Positions 8,118 through 16,662 of a stretch of DNA of 42,642 nucleotides are shown one piece after another (position 1 is the first letter of the stretch; every line of letters starts with the position of its first letter). The notes under the pieces are model-generated. The model ran no database searches and was not told the origin of the DNA. It saw nothing but the letters and a program-made list of their open reading frames with translations. The translations under genes and the position numbers were made by a program. The stretch is from Alkalibacterium gilvum. Lineage in GTDB: Bacteria > Bacillota > Bacilli > Lactobacillales > Carnobacteriaceae_A. The stretch spans positions 1 through 42,642 of the forward strand of contig NZ_FNYW01000013.1 of the NCBI RefSeq assembly GCF_900109085.1, in the 5' to 3' direction.

Positions 8118-9875
8118 TTATTGACTAATGCTATTGGATATTTCTGTAAAAATAACACCTAAAGCATAGGCTCCAGCATCTGGATGGCCAATACTACGTT
8201 CACCAACAGTTCCAGCACGGCCCATATGTGCAACGATACCCTCAGTGTTTTTTGCTCCTTCAACTGCTGCACTGGCACCGTTTTTGAATGCTGTCTTAAA
8301 GTCCTCATCAGCTGCTGCACTCTCATCCCAAGCTTCGTGACATGGGACCAAAGCGTCAATTAATGTTTTATCACCGACTTGTGCCCCTTTACCAAATGAT
8401 CGCTCACCTGTCGATTGAATACCATTTACAGCTGCGCCAATGATTTCAGAAAATTCTTTTACAGACAACGTTGTTTTACCTTGAGCCTTTTTACCGGCTG
8501 CCCTAAATGCAGAACCCCAAATCGGACCTGAAGCCCCACCACAGTTCTCCATAATGATTAGCGAGCACTCTTCAAGAAACTCTCCGATGTCATTTGACTG
8601 TTCCAGCACGTAATCCCATTCTCTTTTCAACTGCTTGAAGCCATTCGAAATACTCATACCGAAATCACCATCCCCAGCATGTGCATCCAATTCGCAGAAT
8701 GGGCCTTCGTTTTCGATAATGATTTCACTCATTTTATCCACTAAATAAATCATATTATTTAACGTCAGCGCATCATGAGAAATTTTGGCGTATTCTTCAT
8801 TTGTCTCTACTTCAAAAGATGCTGATTGATTTGTCTGCTCTTCAACAGCGTTAGTAAATTCTACATGTTCCACTGGTCCTGATACTTTGAAAGCTGGTGT
8901 ATCACTCTCTTTATTTATGAGAGATTTCAATTCGTCATCCAACTTCATGAGTGAAACAGAAACACCCGCCATGTCAACACTTGTCATATAGTTTCCTACA
9001 AAGGTACGGCAAATTTTCACATTTCTTTCAGAAAGCTCTCTGGCTACTTCATTATTGAATAAATACAGTTCTTGAAGAGGCGTTGCTCCGAAACCATTAA
9101 TCAATACGACAAGCTCTTCTTCATTATCGTCAGAAACTTTTAAATCTTTTAACAGATCCTTGACCATACGTTCAGCCAATTGGCTTGCAGACATCATTTT
9201 TTCTCTTCTTATTCCGGGTTCACCGTGAATACCTACTCCATATTCCATTTCGTCATCTTCCAGCGTGAATGTTGGCGTTCCTTTAGCAGGCACTGTGCCA
9301 GATGTTAGTGCAATACCAATACTACGCACGCTATCAGCGGCTTTTTGTGCAACTGTTTTAACATCTGAAAGTGAACGTCCTTCTTCTGCGGCTGCCCCAG
9401 CTATTTTGTGAACCAAAACCGTCCCAGCAACACCTCGGCGTCCAACTGTATATAAACTGTCCTCTACGGCAATGTCGTCTTCAACTTTTACATAATCAAC
9501 AACTGCTCCGTCTTCTTTAGCGAGATGAGCCGCATTTTTGAAGTTCATGATATCTCCGGAATAGTTTTTGATGATCAGTAGTGTTCCTTTGTTGCTCTGT
9601 GTTTCTTTGATTGCTTGATAAACCTGTATCTGTGAAGGGGAAGCAAAAACTTCTCCACATACAGCTGCATCCAGCATTCCCTTACCTATAAAACCAGCAT
9701 GCGCAGGTTCATGGCCACTGCCGCCTCCACTGATTAGCGTGACTTTTTCATCATTCATTTTTTTCTTTTTGATTACCTTGTATTTATTTATGAGTTCAAG
9801 TTCCGGGTGAGCCAAAACTATGCCATTAATCATTTCCATCATTAGCGTATCTGGTGTATTGATTATTTTCTTCAC
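8118..9875 (-). CDS. dhaK: Dihydroxyacetone kinase, fused DhaK-DhaL (ATP-dependent type)
   Basis: 585 residues, the length of single-chain ATP-dependent dihydroxyacetone (glycerone) kinases, which make dihydroxyacetone phosphate in the cytoplasm. The DhaK half has GGGSGHEPAH with His55, NYSGD with Asp108, and His217 in GIHGEP, the His that forms the covalent hemiaminal with Dha. The DhaL half (from about 370) has LDAHAGDGDFG with Asp397, Asp402 and Asp404 for Mg-ATP, and GGASGPIWGSAF. The start is GTG at 9875 (AGGAG nine bases before). Its promoter and DhaS operator lie at 10046-10097. Divergent from dhaS-dhaQ. It is distinct from the PTS-type kinase at 18031-20012. Confidence 0.95.
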   Translation of the reverse strand: MKKIINTPDTLMMEMINGIVLAHPELELINKYKVIKKKKMNDEKVTLISGGGSGHEPAHAGFIGKGMLDAAVCGEVFASPSQIQVYQAIKETQSNKGTLLIIKNYSGDIMNFKNAAHLAKEDGAVVDYVKVEDDIAVEDSLYTVGRRGVAGTVLVHKIAGAAAEEGRSLSDVKTVAQKAADSVRSIGIALTSGTVPAKGTPTFTLEDDEMEYGVGIHGEPGIRREKMMSASQLAERMVKDLLKDLKVSDDNEEELVVLINGFGATPLQELYLFNNEVARELSERNVKICRTFVGNYMTSVDMAGVSVSLMKLDDELKSLINKESDTPAFKVSGPVEHVEFTNAVEEQTNQSASFEVETNEEYAKISHDALTLNNMIYLVDKMSEIIIENEGPFCELDAHAGDGDFGMSISNGFKQLKREWDYVLEQSNDIGEFLEECSLIIMENCGGASGPIWGSAFRAAGKKAQGKTTLSVKEFSEIIGAAVNGIQSTGERSFGKGAQVGDKTLIDALVPCHEAWDESAAADEDFKTAFKNGASAAVEGAKNTEGIVAHMGRAGTVGERSIGHPDAGAYALGVIFTEISNSISQ

Positions 9876-10045
9876 TTAAAACATCTCCTAATCTATTTTT
9901 TAATTTCTTTTTACATACGTTCTACCTTATCCTTAACAGCGAAGATACCCCTACCCTTTGTGTTATGCTTTAACTTAACAAGATGTTTTTTTTTATTTTT
10001 TTCTTTGTAGGTGTATTAGTCTTGCTAATATCTATCGCTACTATC

Positions 10046-10097
10046 ATCTTACTATGTAAGCGGTTAGTATTGAACGGACAAATCGTTTAATGTGTCA
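10046..10097 (-). promoter_or_regulatory. dhaKL promoter with DhaS operator and cre site
   Basis: On the minus strand, in order: operator TGACACAT-N6-ATTTGTCC (10076-10097), one base, TTCAAT as -35 (10069-10074), a 17-base spacer, and TAAGAT as -10 (10046-10051). The operator matches the published Lactococcus DhaS site GGACACATN6ATTTGTCC at 15 of 16 fixed bases. The plus-strand ATGTAAGCGGTTAGTAT (10054-10070) in the spacer matches cre at most positions. The poor -35 fits a promoter that needs an activator. Confidence 0.8.
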
Positions 10098-10167
10098 AAA
10101 CCTATTTTCTGCCCACTCGTTATTTATTTGTTCATACTATATACTAAACCTACAGAAGGAGGCGCCT

Positions 10168-10725
10168 ATGGAACAGTCGATTATTACAAAGAAAGTCATT
10201 GCCTATTCATTTAAAACATTGATGCAAAAGGAATCTTTTGCTAAAATATCTGTCAGTGACATAATGAAGCAAGCCGATTTAAGAAGGCAAACCTTTTATT
10301 ATCATTTTCAGGACAAATATGAATTAATAGAATGGATCTATCACACTGAAAGTCAGGAAAATATTAGTGATCTCCTTGACTTTGAACGTTGGGATTCTAT
10401 TCTAAAACAAATTTTCGTTTATTTTGATCGTGAGCAGAAATTTTATCGAAATGCTTTGGCTGTTTATGAACAAAACGGATTTTCAACGTCACTGTATGTG
10501 AATTTAAGAGAACTTTTTGTGAAAATTCTAGATGACCCACATGTTCCTTCCGAACGATATACTGATGACATTAAAGTTACGATTTCCAGTTTTCTAGGCC
10601 ATGGTATGGTAGGTATTATAAAAGACTGGATTCAATCCGGGTGTAAGGTACCCCCTGAAAAAATGGCACATAATGTTTACACATACTTTTTGGATGTATG
10701 TGGTACAAGGAGGGATACAGAGTGA
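10168..10725 (+). CDS. dhaS: DhaS, TetR-fold activator of dihydroxyacetone kinase (copy 1)
   Basis: 185 residues with an N-terminal TetR-type helix-turn-helix (about residues 10-55; recognition segment RRQTFYYHFQDKYELIEWIY) and a DhaS-type C-terminal domain. In Lactococcus lactis DhaS is an unusual activator of this family that acts with the Dha-binding coactivator DhaQ. The start ATG at 10168 follows AGAAGGAGG; a frame opening at 10090 lies inside the operator and is not the start. The stop overlaps the GTG of dhaQ (10722-10725). Confidence 0.93.
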   Translation: MEQSIITKKVIAYSFKTLMQKESFAKISVSDIMKQADLRRQTFYYHFQDKYELIEWIYHTESQENISDLLDFERWDSILKQIFVYFDREQKFYRNALAVYEQNGFSTSLYVNLRELFVKILDDPHVPSERYTDDIKVTISSFLGHGMVGIIKDWIQSGCKVPPEKMAHNVYTYFLDVCGTRRDTE

Positions 10726-11708
10726 AACATATTCAGAACAATCCTAATCAAAGTATTGATTTTATGTTGACCGGCTTTCACTTTGAACATAAAGAAAGAA
10801 TTGATTATGATTCAACTAATAAAATTATATATCAAAAAAATCAAGATCAAGTCTCTGTTATCAGTGGAGGCGGCAGCGGACATGAGCCGGCTCATTTTGG
10901 TTATGTAGGGAAAAACATGTTGACGGCAAGTGTTAATGGTGAATTATTCATTCCTCCTGAACCCAAAGCTATCTTGGAGGCTATCAAAAAAACTGACAAT
11001 GGTAAGGGTGCCCTGCTCATTGTGAAAAATTTCGCTCGCGATATGGCCTCCTTCACAGAAGCAAAAGAAAAAGCCATTAAACTGGGTCATAAAACTGACA
11101 TTGTATGTGTTGCCGATGATCATTCCATCGAAGACACACACACTTTCAAGAAGAGACACCGCGGAGTAGCGGGCACATTGTTCGTTCATAAAATTGTAGG
11201 TGCCTTTGCTGAAAAAGGTATGTCCCTGAAGGATTTAAAGAAGCTGGGAGATGACGTTTCCGCAAATCTTTACACACTAGGCGTTGCTCTTAGTCCGGCC
11301 CGAACCCCCGAAAACGAACACGCAACATTTGATCTTTTAGAGGGGGAAGTTTATTATGGCATAGGCATACACGGTGAAAAGGGCTACCGGAAAGTTCCTT
11401 ATCATTCTTCTGAACAGTTGGCCATAGAACTTGTAAACAAGCTTAAAAGACTTATCGACTGGACTCCTGAAGATACATTTGCCGTCTTAATCAACGGTCT
11501 TGGTTCCACTACATTGATGGAGCAATATATCTTTACCAATGACATAAGGCGTTTGTTGAATTTAGAGCAAATTGATACGTCTTTTGTAAAAGTTGGCTCT
11601 CATTTAACGTCCTATAATATGCACGGCATATCATTAACGTTGTTAAAAGTTAACGACCTAAAATGGATCGACGCCCTCAAAGAAGAGACCAACGCTTCTC
11701 ATTGGTAA
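10722..11708 (+). CDS. dhaQ: DhaQ, DhaK-like coactivator
   Basis: 328 residues, a DhaK paralogue without a DhaL partner. Position after dhaS, overlapping stop and start (GTGA at 10722), and AAGGAGG upstream point to DhaQ, which binds Dha and works with DhaS to switch on the kinase genes. It keeps His54 (GGGSGHEPAH), Asp107 (NFARDMASF, where DhaK has NYSGDIMNF) and His217 (GIHGEKG). The changes around Asp107 are the visible difference from true DhaK. It could also serve as a second DhaK, but the context favours a sensor. Confidence 0.88.
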   Translation: MKHIQNNPNQSIDFMLTGFHFEHKERIDYDSTNKIIYQKNQDQVSVISGGGSGHEPAHFGYVGKNMLTASVNGELFIPPEPKAILEAIKKTDNGKGALLIVKNFARDMASFTEAKEKAIKLGHKTDIVCVADDHSIEDTHTFKKRHRGVAGTLFVHKIVGAFAEKGMSLKDLKKLGDDVSANLYTLGVALSPARTPENEHATFDLLEGEVYYGIGIHGEKGYRKVPYHSSEQLAIELVNKLKRLIDWTPEDTFAVLINGLGSTTLMEQYIFTNDIRRLLNLEQIDTSFVKVGSHLTSYNMHGISLTLLKVNDLKWIDALKEETNASHW

Positions 11709-11755
11709 ATATATTCAGTCTGTTACTAGACTGAGCAACTAACCATTAAACAAAG

Positions 11756-11794
11756 CCCCCTACACATTTAGATTTAAACTAAATGTATAGGGGG
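11756..11794. terminator. Bidirectional terminator between dhaQ and the P450 gene
   Basis: Stem CCCCCTA..CATTTAG (11756-11770) with CTAAATG..TAGGGGG (11778-11794). It serves the converging dhaSQ and P450 transcripts. Confidence 0.88.
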
Positions 11795-11833
11795 TATTTC
11801 ATTTGATGGAGGTGTTATTTTTCTTTTGTTTGA

Positions 11834-13093
11834 TCAGTCTTCTTTAAATAATAACCCTTTACTATTTGGATAGGTTGGGAATTGGTTCATAGGTATTCGC
11901 CAATCCTGCTCGGGAACGGTAAAGTTATACTTGTTGACTAAGTGCTCAGAAAAGACGCGCAGACTGTGAAGAGTAATCCACTCGCCCGCACAACGGTGCA
12001 TTTCTCTAAATTTCCCGCCACCTTGTGCAATCATTTCATACTCTTCTTCATAGGAAATCTCTTTCGTGCGACCTTCATATCTAGTAATATCAAATGATCC
12101 TGGATGATCAATCGTTCTGACATCGTGGTTTGTTCCATATAGATCCAGAATGACCCAACTGTCTTTTGGTATATGATACCCATCAATCTCGACGTCATCA
12201 ATTGCAATCGCAGGAAGCATTGGGAAAAATGGATAGTAACGACGCATTTCTTCTATAAAGGAATCTTGTAAGCGATCAAAGTCAGCTTTCAATTTTGAGT
12301 ATTGATTTTCTTCAAACAAGGCGTGCCCCATGAGCGCTATCCAGACGGTTAAAGCAACCGTTGGACGTATAATATTTAATAATTCAACAGCAGCAACTTC
12401 TACTGGCAGCAGTTCCCCATCTAAATCTTTTGCTTGGGCAAACGTGTAGAGAGCGAGTTTTTCTTTCCCAGGCACTGGATTCTTACGTGCTTCTTTAATC
12501 AATTCTTGTGCCCATTCTTCTGATTCTTTACGATCGGCTATTCCTTTTAAATGATCCTTTGGTGAGGTGACTGCGCCGCTGATCATAGATATTTGATCAT
12601 TAGCTAACTGTTCAATTTTTTCTTCATTATATTCTGATAAATTAATTCCAGACCATTCAGTGATGCTCTTGAACAACACATCATTGGCGATATCAAACAA
12701 TTCAAATTCCCCATGAATGGTATCTAATTTTTCTGTTAAGTTTCTATCAAGAATTTTTCTGTAATCATCCATTCTTTCTGGAGTCATTAAATCCATGAAA
12801 TAATTTTTACGGTGCTGGTGCGCCTTTCCATCCAATGTCTGTACACCCTTTTCACCAAACAGTGTTTTTATAATGGGCTTAGGCATAGCCCCTTCGCGTT
12901 TAAATTTGGTTGGATCATAAAACTTTCTTGCTGCTTCTTCACCGTAAACCGTTATAAATTCTTTTGTTAAGAATTTACCTTTTACTACTGGCGAATCCGC
13001 TTCTTTTCTGAGCTCGCCTAAGAGGTTGTAACCCTTATCGAACATCTCTTTGACGTTTGTTAGCTTGATTTTTGTTTCTGGTACTTGTTGCAT
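11834..13093 (-). CDS. CYP152-family cytochrome P450 (fatty acid peroxygenase)
   Basis: 419 residues, the CYP152 length. These P450s use hydrogen peroxide directly to hydroxylate (or decarboxylate) fatty acids. Seen: Gln85 (VQTLDG), the Arg243-Pro244 pair (NIIRPTVA) that holds the substrate carboxylate in place of the usual I-helix acid-Thr, RRYYPF near 284-289, and heme ligand Cys368 in MHRCAGE. Gln85 is the residue of Bacillus P450-BS-beta; the alkene-forming OleT has His there, so hydroxylation is expected. The start ATG at 13093 follows GGGAGG. It has its own promoter. Neighbours at 14.8-17.5 kb also act on fatty acids. Confidence 0.93.
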   Translation of the reverse strand: MQQVPETKIKLTNVKEMFDKGYNLLGELRKEADSPVVKGKFLTKEFITVYGEEAARKFYDPTKFKREGAMPKPIIKTLFGEKGVQTLDGKAHQHRKNYFMDLMTPERMDDYRKILDRNLTEKLDTIHGEFELFDIANDVLFKSITEWSGINLSEYNEEKIEQLANDQISMISGAVTSPKDHLKGIADRKESEEWAQELIKEARKNPVPGKEKLALYTFAQAKDLDGELLPVEVAAVELLNIIRPTVALTVWIALMGHALFEENQYSKLKADFDRLQDSFIEEMRRYYPFFPMLPAIAIDDVEIDGYHIPKDSWVILDLYGTNHDVRTIDHPGSFDITRYEGRTKEISYEEEYEMIAQGGGKFREMHRCAGEWITLHSLRVFSEHLVNKYNFTVPEQDWRIPMNQFPTYPNSKGLLFKED

Positions 13094-13130
13094 GTTGATA
13101 GCCTCCCATTCGAATTATCTTTACAATTCA

Positions 13131-13159
13131 ATCCTACTCCTTATACAAAAAACTGTCAA
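13131..13159 (-). promoter_or_regulatory. Promoter of the CYP152 gene
   Basis: Minus strand: TTGACA (13154-13159), 17-base spacer, TAGGAT (13131-13136). The first box is perfect and the second differs at two positions. Confidence 0.6.
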
Positions 13160-13345
13160 AAAAAAGCGATTTTTAGTTAATAAAACAATATAAAATAAGG
13201 GAGAACGTCATAATCCCCCATTCAATTTAAAAGATGAATCATTCCTTTTTCCTATCTGTGATATGGTACTATAAATACACCCTTGATATTCGGTACATAC
13301 CTCGTGCTGTTAATATAAGTAAATGAAATTAAAGGAGTCATTTTT

Positions 13346-13687
13346 ATGAAAACTGCTAAACTCTTTGCCTGGATTGGTCTGGCGGCTATGGTATTCGGTA
13401 TATCAAACGCTATTATAAATGGGAATTTCCCTGCAGATGGGACACAATTATTAGATAATCCCTTAGGTCTCGTCTCGGTTATAGACTTATACATTGGCAT
13501 CGTCTTTTTTTCCTTATGGATCACTTATCGGGAACAAACAGCGTGGAAAATTGGAATCTGGATTATAGCAATGATAACACTGGGTTTTTTCGCTGGGAGT
13601 GTCTATCTCTTGAAGGCACTTTATGAATCAAAAGATGACTGGAAGGTCGTTCTTCACGGAAGAAACAAGGAGCATTTCGATGGATAA
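13346..13687 (+). CDS. Small membrane protein, DUF1475-like
   Basis: 113 residues with three hydrophobic segments (about 5-22, 43-60 and 69-92) and a charged C-terminal tail. The pattern of a first helix, SVIDLYIGIVFFSLWITYRE, and GFFAGSVYLLKALYESK matches DUF1475 proteins as I recall them; function unknown. ATG at 13346 follows AAAGGAG. It overlaps the next gene by eight bases, so the two are translated together. Confidence 0.72.
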   Translation: MKTAKLFAWIGLAAMVFGISNAIINGNFPADGTQLLDNPLGLVSVIDLYIGIVFFSLWITYREQTAWKIGIWIIAMITLGFFAGSVYLLKALYESKDDWKVVLHGRNKEHFDG

Positions 13688-14348
13688 AATCAAAGAATGG
13701 TTAGGTCAGCTTTCACTAATATTCAAGAAAAAAACAATTGATGCACTTTTTCCTCCGCTTATATTTTTTATAGCAAATCAATTTCTTTCTTTAACTTACG
13801 CCAGTGGGTTAACGCTGCTCTATCTTGCCTTATTAGTCTTGTATAGAATCATTAAAAAACATACAAAGCGTTATGTTTTAGTTGGTGTGGGCGGTGTCCT
13901 TTTCTCGATTAGTTTGAGTTTTTTATCAGGAGAAGCAATCTATTACTATCTGCCCGGTTTAATTACAACGTCGCTCATCGTTATCTTATGCATTACTTCG
14001 CTTATTGTTAAAAAACCTCTTGCTGCCTGGGTTAGCCATCTAACTAGAGGCTGGCCAATTGATTGGTATTTTAGAGATGATATTCGTCCTGCTTATAAAA
14101 AAGTCACCTTGCTATGGGCATTGTATTTCTTGACTCGACTGATGATACAGCTTCCCATATTTTTAACGGGTAACTATTCATTGTACTTTGTCGTTAATTC
14201 TATTTTAGGCTGGCCTATGAACATCGTATTGTTGATTGCTACCTATGCTTTGGGCATAAGCAGTTTGAGAAAGTTATCAGGTCCCAGCGTTTCAGAATTC
14301 AAAAACAAAGAAGAGCCTCCCTATGAAGGACAAAAAACAGGATTTTAA
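13680..14348 (+). CDS. Membrane protein, DUF3159-like
   Basis: 222 residues with about five to six hydrophobic segments. The middle part, RGWPIDWYFRDDIRPAYKK followed by VTLLWALYFLTRLMIQLP, resembles DUF3159 proteins; function unknown. ATG at 13680 is chosen over an upstream frame start (13623) because AAGGAG lies eight bases before it; it overlaps the preceding gene's end. The C-terminal 25 residues are hydrophilic. It ends just before the shared terminator at 14362-14400. Confidence 0.7.
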   Translation: MDKIKEWLGQLSLIFKKKTIDALFPPLIFFIANQFLSLTYASGLTLLYLALLVLYRIIKKHTKRYVLVGVGGVLFSISLSFLSGEAIYYYLPGLITTSLIVILCITSLIVKKPLAAWVSHLTRGWPIDWYFRDDIRPAYKKVTLLWALYFLTRLMIQLPIFLTGNYSLYFVVNSILGWPMNIVLLIATYALGISSLRKLSGPSVSEFKNKEEPPYEGQKTGF

Positions 14349-14361
14349 GCATATATCAAAT

Positions 14362-14400
14362 AAAAGGGGGATCTGTCTAAAATAGACAGATCCCCCTTTT
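14362..14400. terminator. Bidirectional terminator
   Basis: Perfect 18-bp stem (14362-14379 with 14383-14400), three-base loop, A-run before and T-run after. It separates the converging DUF3159 and DUF2177 genes. Confidence 0.93.
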
Positions 14401-14416
14401 GTTATGCATAATCTCT

Positions 14417-14812
14417 TTAAACCATGGCTAAAAAGTAATAACTGATAAACGACACTAATCCTCCAAGGGTTGTTCCCCAAACAAGATCGACTAGCGTTAC
14501 TTTTATCGGCCAATTTTCAAGTGTTGCTAAATTCGTTAAATCATACGTTGCGTAGGCAATAAACCCAAAGAATAAACCTTTCAGCAGAGCTTCCATGATA
14601 CTTCCTGAATCTAAAGCAGGATTAATAACAAAGAAAACAAGTCCTAAAATAAAGATAAAGTAAAAGACGAGTGCTGCTACCCAATTAGTAGTCTCTCTCA
14701 TTAAAAATCCAATTTGCTCTTTGTAAAAATCTTTAGCGAAGAATCCTAACCATGCAATATCCACAACGAAAAAGACGACCAAAGTAATTAAATAGGTGAT
14801 AAGAAATTTCAT
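14417..14812 (-). CDS. DUF2177 family membrane protein
   Basis: 131 residues with four hydrophobic segments; DVAWLGF-like VDIAWLGFFAKDFY near the N-terminus and FGFIAYATYDLTNLATLENWP in the third quarter are the marks of DUF2177, a membrane family of unknown function. ATG at 14812 follows AGGAGG. It starts 11 bases after the fatty acid kinase gene, so it is in the same operon and may act on the same lipids, which is only an inference. Confidence 0.85.
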   Translation of the reverse strand: MKFLITYLITLVVFFVVDIAWLGFFAKDFYKEQIGFLMRETTNWVAALVFYFIFILGLVFFVINPALDSGSIMEALLKGLFFGFIAYATYDLTNLATLENWPIKVTLVDLVWGTTLGGLVSFISYYFLAMV

Positions 14813-14823
14813 GTTGCTTCCTC

Positions 14824-16596
14824 CTATTCTGTTATATATGCCACAGCTACTGCACCTTTTCCAGCGCCCATAGCAATGACTCCGGAACTTTTGGTGATAA
14901 ATTCAGGTTCTTTATTCAATACCCCACTTAGCTCTTCTGCAAAGGCTTCACCAAGCTTTTTATCATCAACATAAGTAACGGCATAGTACTTAATTCCCTT
15001 TTTTTCATTCAATGTTTTTAAATGTTTTAATATTTTTTTCTGTGCCGTTTTTGCTTGGAAAGCAATTTTAAATACCTCACCGTCGCCTTTTTCATCCAAG
15101 GAAACGATTGGCTTTAAGCCTACTTTTTTAGCAATGCCTCCTGCTCGCACACTCAGCCTTCCAGAAGCAATCATATTATCCAGTGTATTAATTTTCACCA
15201 GTATCTTGGACTGACTAATCGAACGTTCTGCTTCAGATAAAATCTCCTCAACAGACTTTCCTGCCTTTAAATTTTCTATAGCTTGCCAAACAATTAAGCC
15301 TTCTGCTACGGAGTTTTGTTTTGTTTCTAAAACATGAATCGATTGTTTGTTTTCTTCAAACGTTTCAGCTGCTTTTTTAAAGGCATTGTACGTTCCACTC
15401 AACGCTTTTGCTACAGTCAATACAATCACAGTATCGTAATAAGTTAGCAAATACCGATACGTATTTTCAATATTTTTTATCGTCGGTTGTGATGAAGTGG
15501 GGTGCGTTTGCTTCTGCTTCGCTAGATCGAACAGTTTTTCATTGGTTACTGTCAGTTTATCAATATATGATTCTTCTCCAACAAGTAAAGACATATGAAT
15601 GACGTGCACTTGGGCATCATCGATTATTTCTTTTGGTAAATCTGCGATAGAATCTGTCACAATAACGGTCTTGTACTTCCTGTTATGCACTCTTTCATAT
15701 TGTAAATTCATATCATCGACTTTTTGTTCAATAAGTTTACCTTGTTTAGATAAGCGATCAAACATTTCTGCTGGATCATTGGTATGGACATGTACACGCG
15801 TTTTAGTCTTTCCTTTGACTTGAACGATTGAATCACCTATATCAGATAAAACGGTTTTTAAATTCTCTCCCGCTTCATTTCGCTCAATAAGTGCCTCTGT
15901 ACAGTAGCGGTATTCACCGATTTCATGATCGTGTATGTCAATAGCCGGGATTGCTTCTTCTTCTGTATCCAAGCTGTCTTTAGACAGTAAATGACCTTGT
16001 ATGCCAGCTAGAAAGCCTTTAATAAAGTATGCGAACCCCTTTGCTCCTGAATCAACAACAGATGATTTCTGTAAGACTTTCAACTGTCCTGTCGTGTTTT
16101 CAACTGCATCTTCAACCTTAGCAAAAGCACTTGAAAGTATTTTCTCAAATGTTTCGTGACTATTTACCTCTTTAATTAACGCATCATAAAATACTGACAT
16201 GGTTGTCAGCATTGTTCCTTCAACAGGTTTCTCAACAGCCTGATATGCATAATCCATTGCTTTTTTTATTGCTGTTACAAAGTTCTCTCTTGTAATCTCC
16301 GTTTCTGAGGTCATTCCCTCACTGAGGCCTTGAAAATACTGGGCAAAGATTAATCCAGAATTTCCTCTTGCACCCATAATGGCAGAATCCGCAATTGCTT
16401 CAAGTGTTGTTTTAGTATTTTCTTTTCGTTCCGAATGATAAACGATACTGTGCATAGTGGAAAACAGATTGCTGCCTGTATCACCATCAGCTACAGGGAA
16501 GACATTAATATTATTTAAAAATTGTCGATTGTTCATTACTTCCCTAGCACCGTTTATTAGACCGTTATATAAATCATCGTGGGTTATCGTCTCCAT
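14824..16596 (-). CDS. FakA-like DhaL domain fused to a DegV/FakB domain (single-chain fatty acid kinase)
   Basis: 590 residues in three parts. Residues 1-200 are a DhaL-type kinase domain with NVFPVADGDTGSN (Asp37, Asp39) and GARGNSG. Residues 225-300 match the FakA middle domain, with Cys232 (YRYCTEAL) and His269/His271 (VHVHT), which bind zinc in FakA. Residues 308-590 are a full DegV domain: VIVTDSIADLP, THPTSSQPT (364-372), KALSGTYN and IASGRLSVRAGG, i.e. the FakB fatty-acid carrier. In most Firmicutes FakA and FakB are separate; here they are one chain. It would phosphorylate exogenous fatty acids for phospholipid synthesis. ATG at 16596 follows GGGGAG. Confidence 0.92.
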   Translation of the reverse strand: METITHDDLYNGLINGAREVMNNRQFLNNINVFPVADGDTGSNLFSTMHSIVYHSERKENTKTTLEAIADSAIMGARGNSGLIFAQYFQGLSEGMTSETEITRENFVTAIKKAMDYAYQAVEKPVEGTMLTTMSVFYDALIKEVNSHETFEKILSSAFAKVEDAVENTTGQLKVLQKSSVVDSGAKGFAYFIKGFLAGIQGHLLSKDSLDTEEEAIPAIDIHDHEIGEYRYCTEALIERNEAGENLKTVLSDIGDSIVQVKGKTKTRVHVHTNDPAEMFDRLSKQGKLIEQKVDDMNLQYERVHNRKYKTVIVTDSIADLPKEIIDDAQVHVIHMSLLVGEESYIDKLTVTNEKLFDLAKQKQTHPTSSQPTIKNIENTYRYLLTYYDTVIVLTVAKALSGTYNAFKKAAETFEENKQSIHVLETKQNSVAEGLIVWQAIENLKAGKSVEEILSEAERSISQSKILVKINTLDNMIASGRLSVRAGGIAKKVGLKPIVSLDEKGDGEVFKIAFQAKTAQKKILKHLKTLNEKKGIKYYAVTYVDDKKLGEAFAEELSGVLNKEPEFITKSSGVIAMGAGKGAVAVAYITE

Positions 16597-16662
16597 ATTT
16601 CTCCCCTAACTTTAGTTATAGTTTTACAAGCTTATTATAATAGTCTTTATATATAATCTTTT

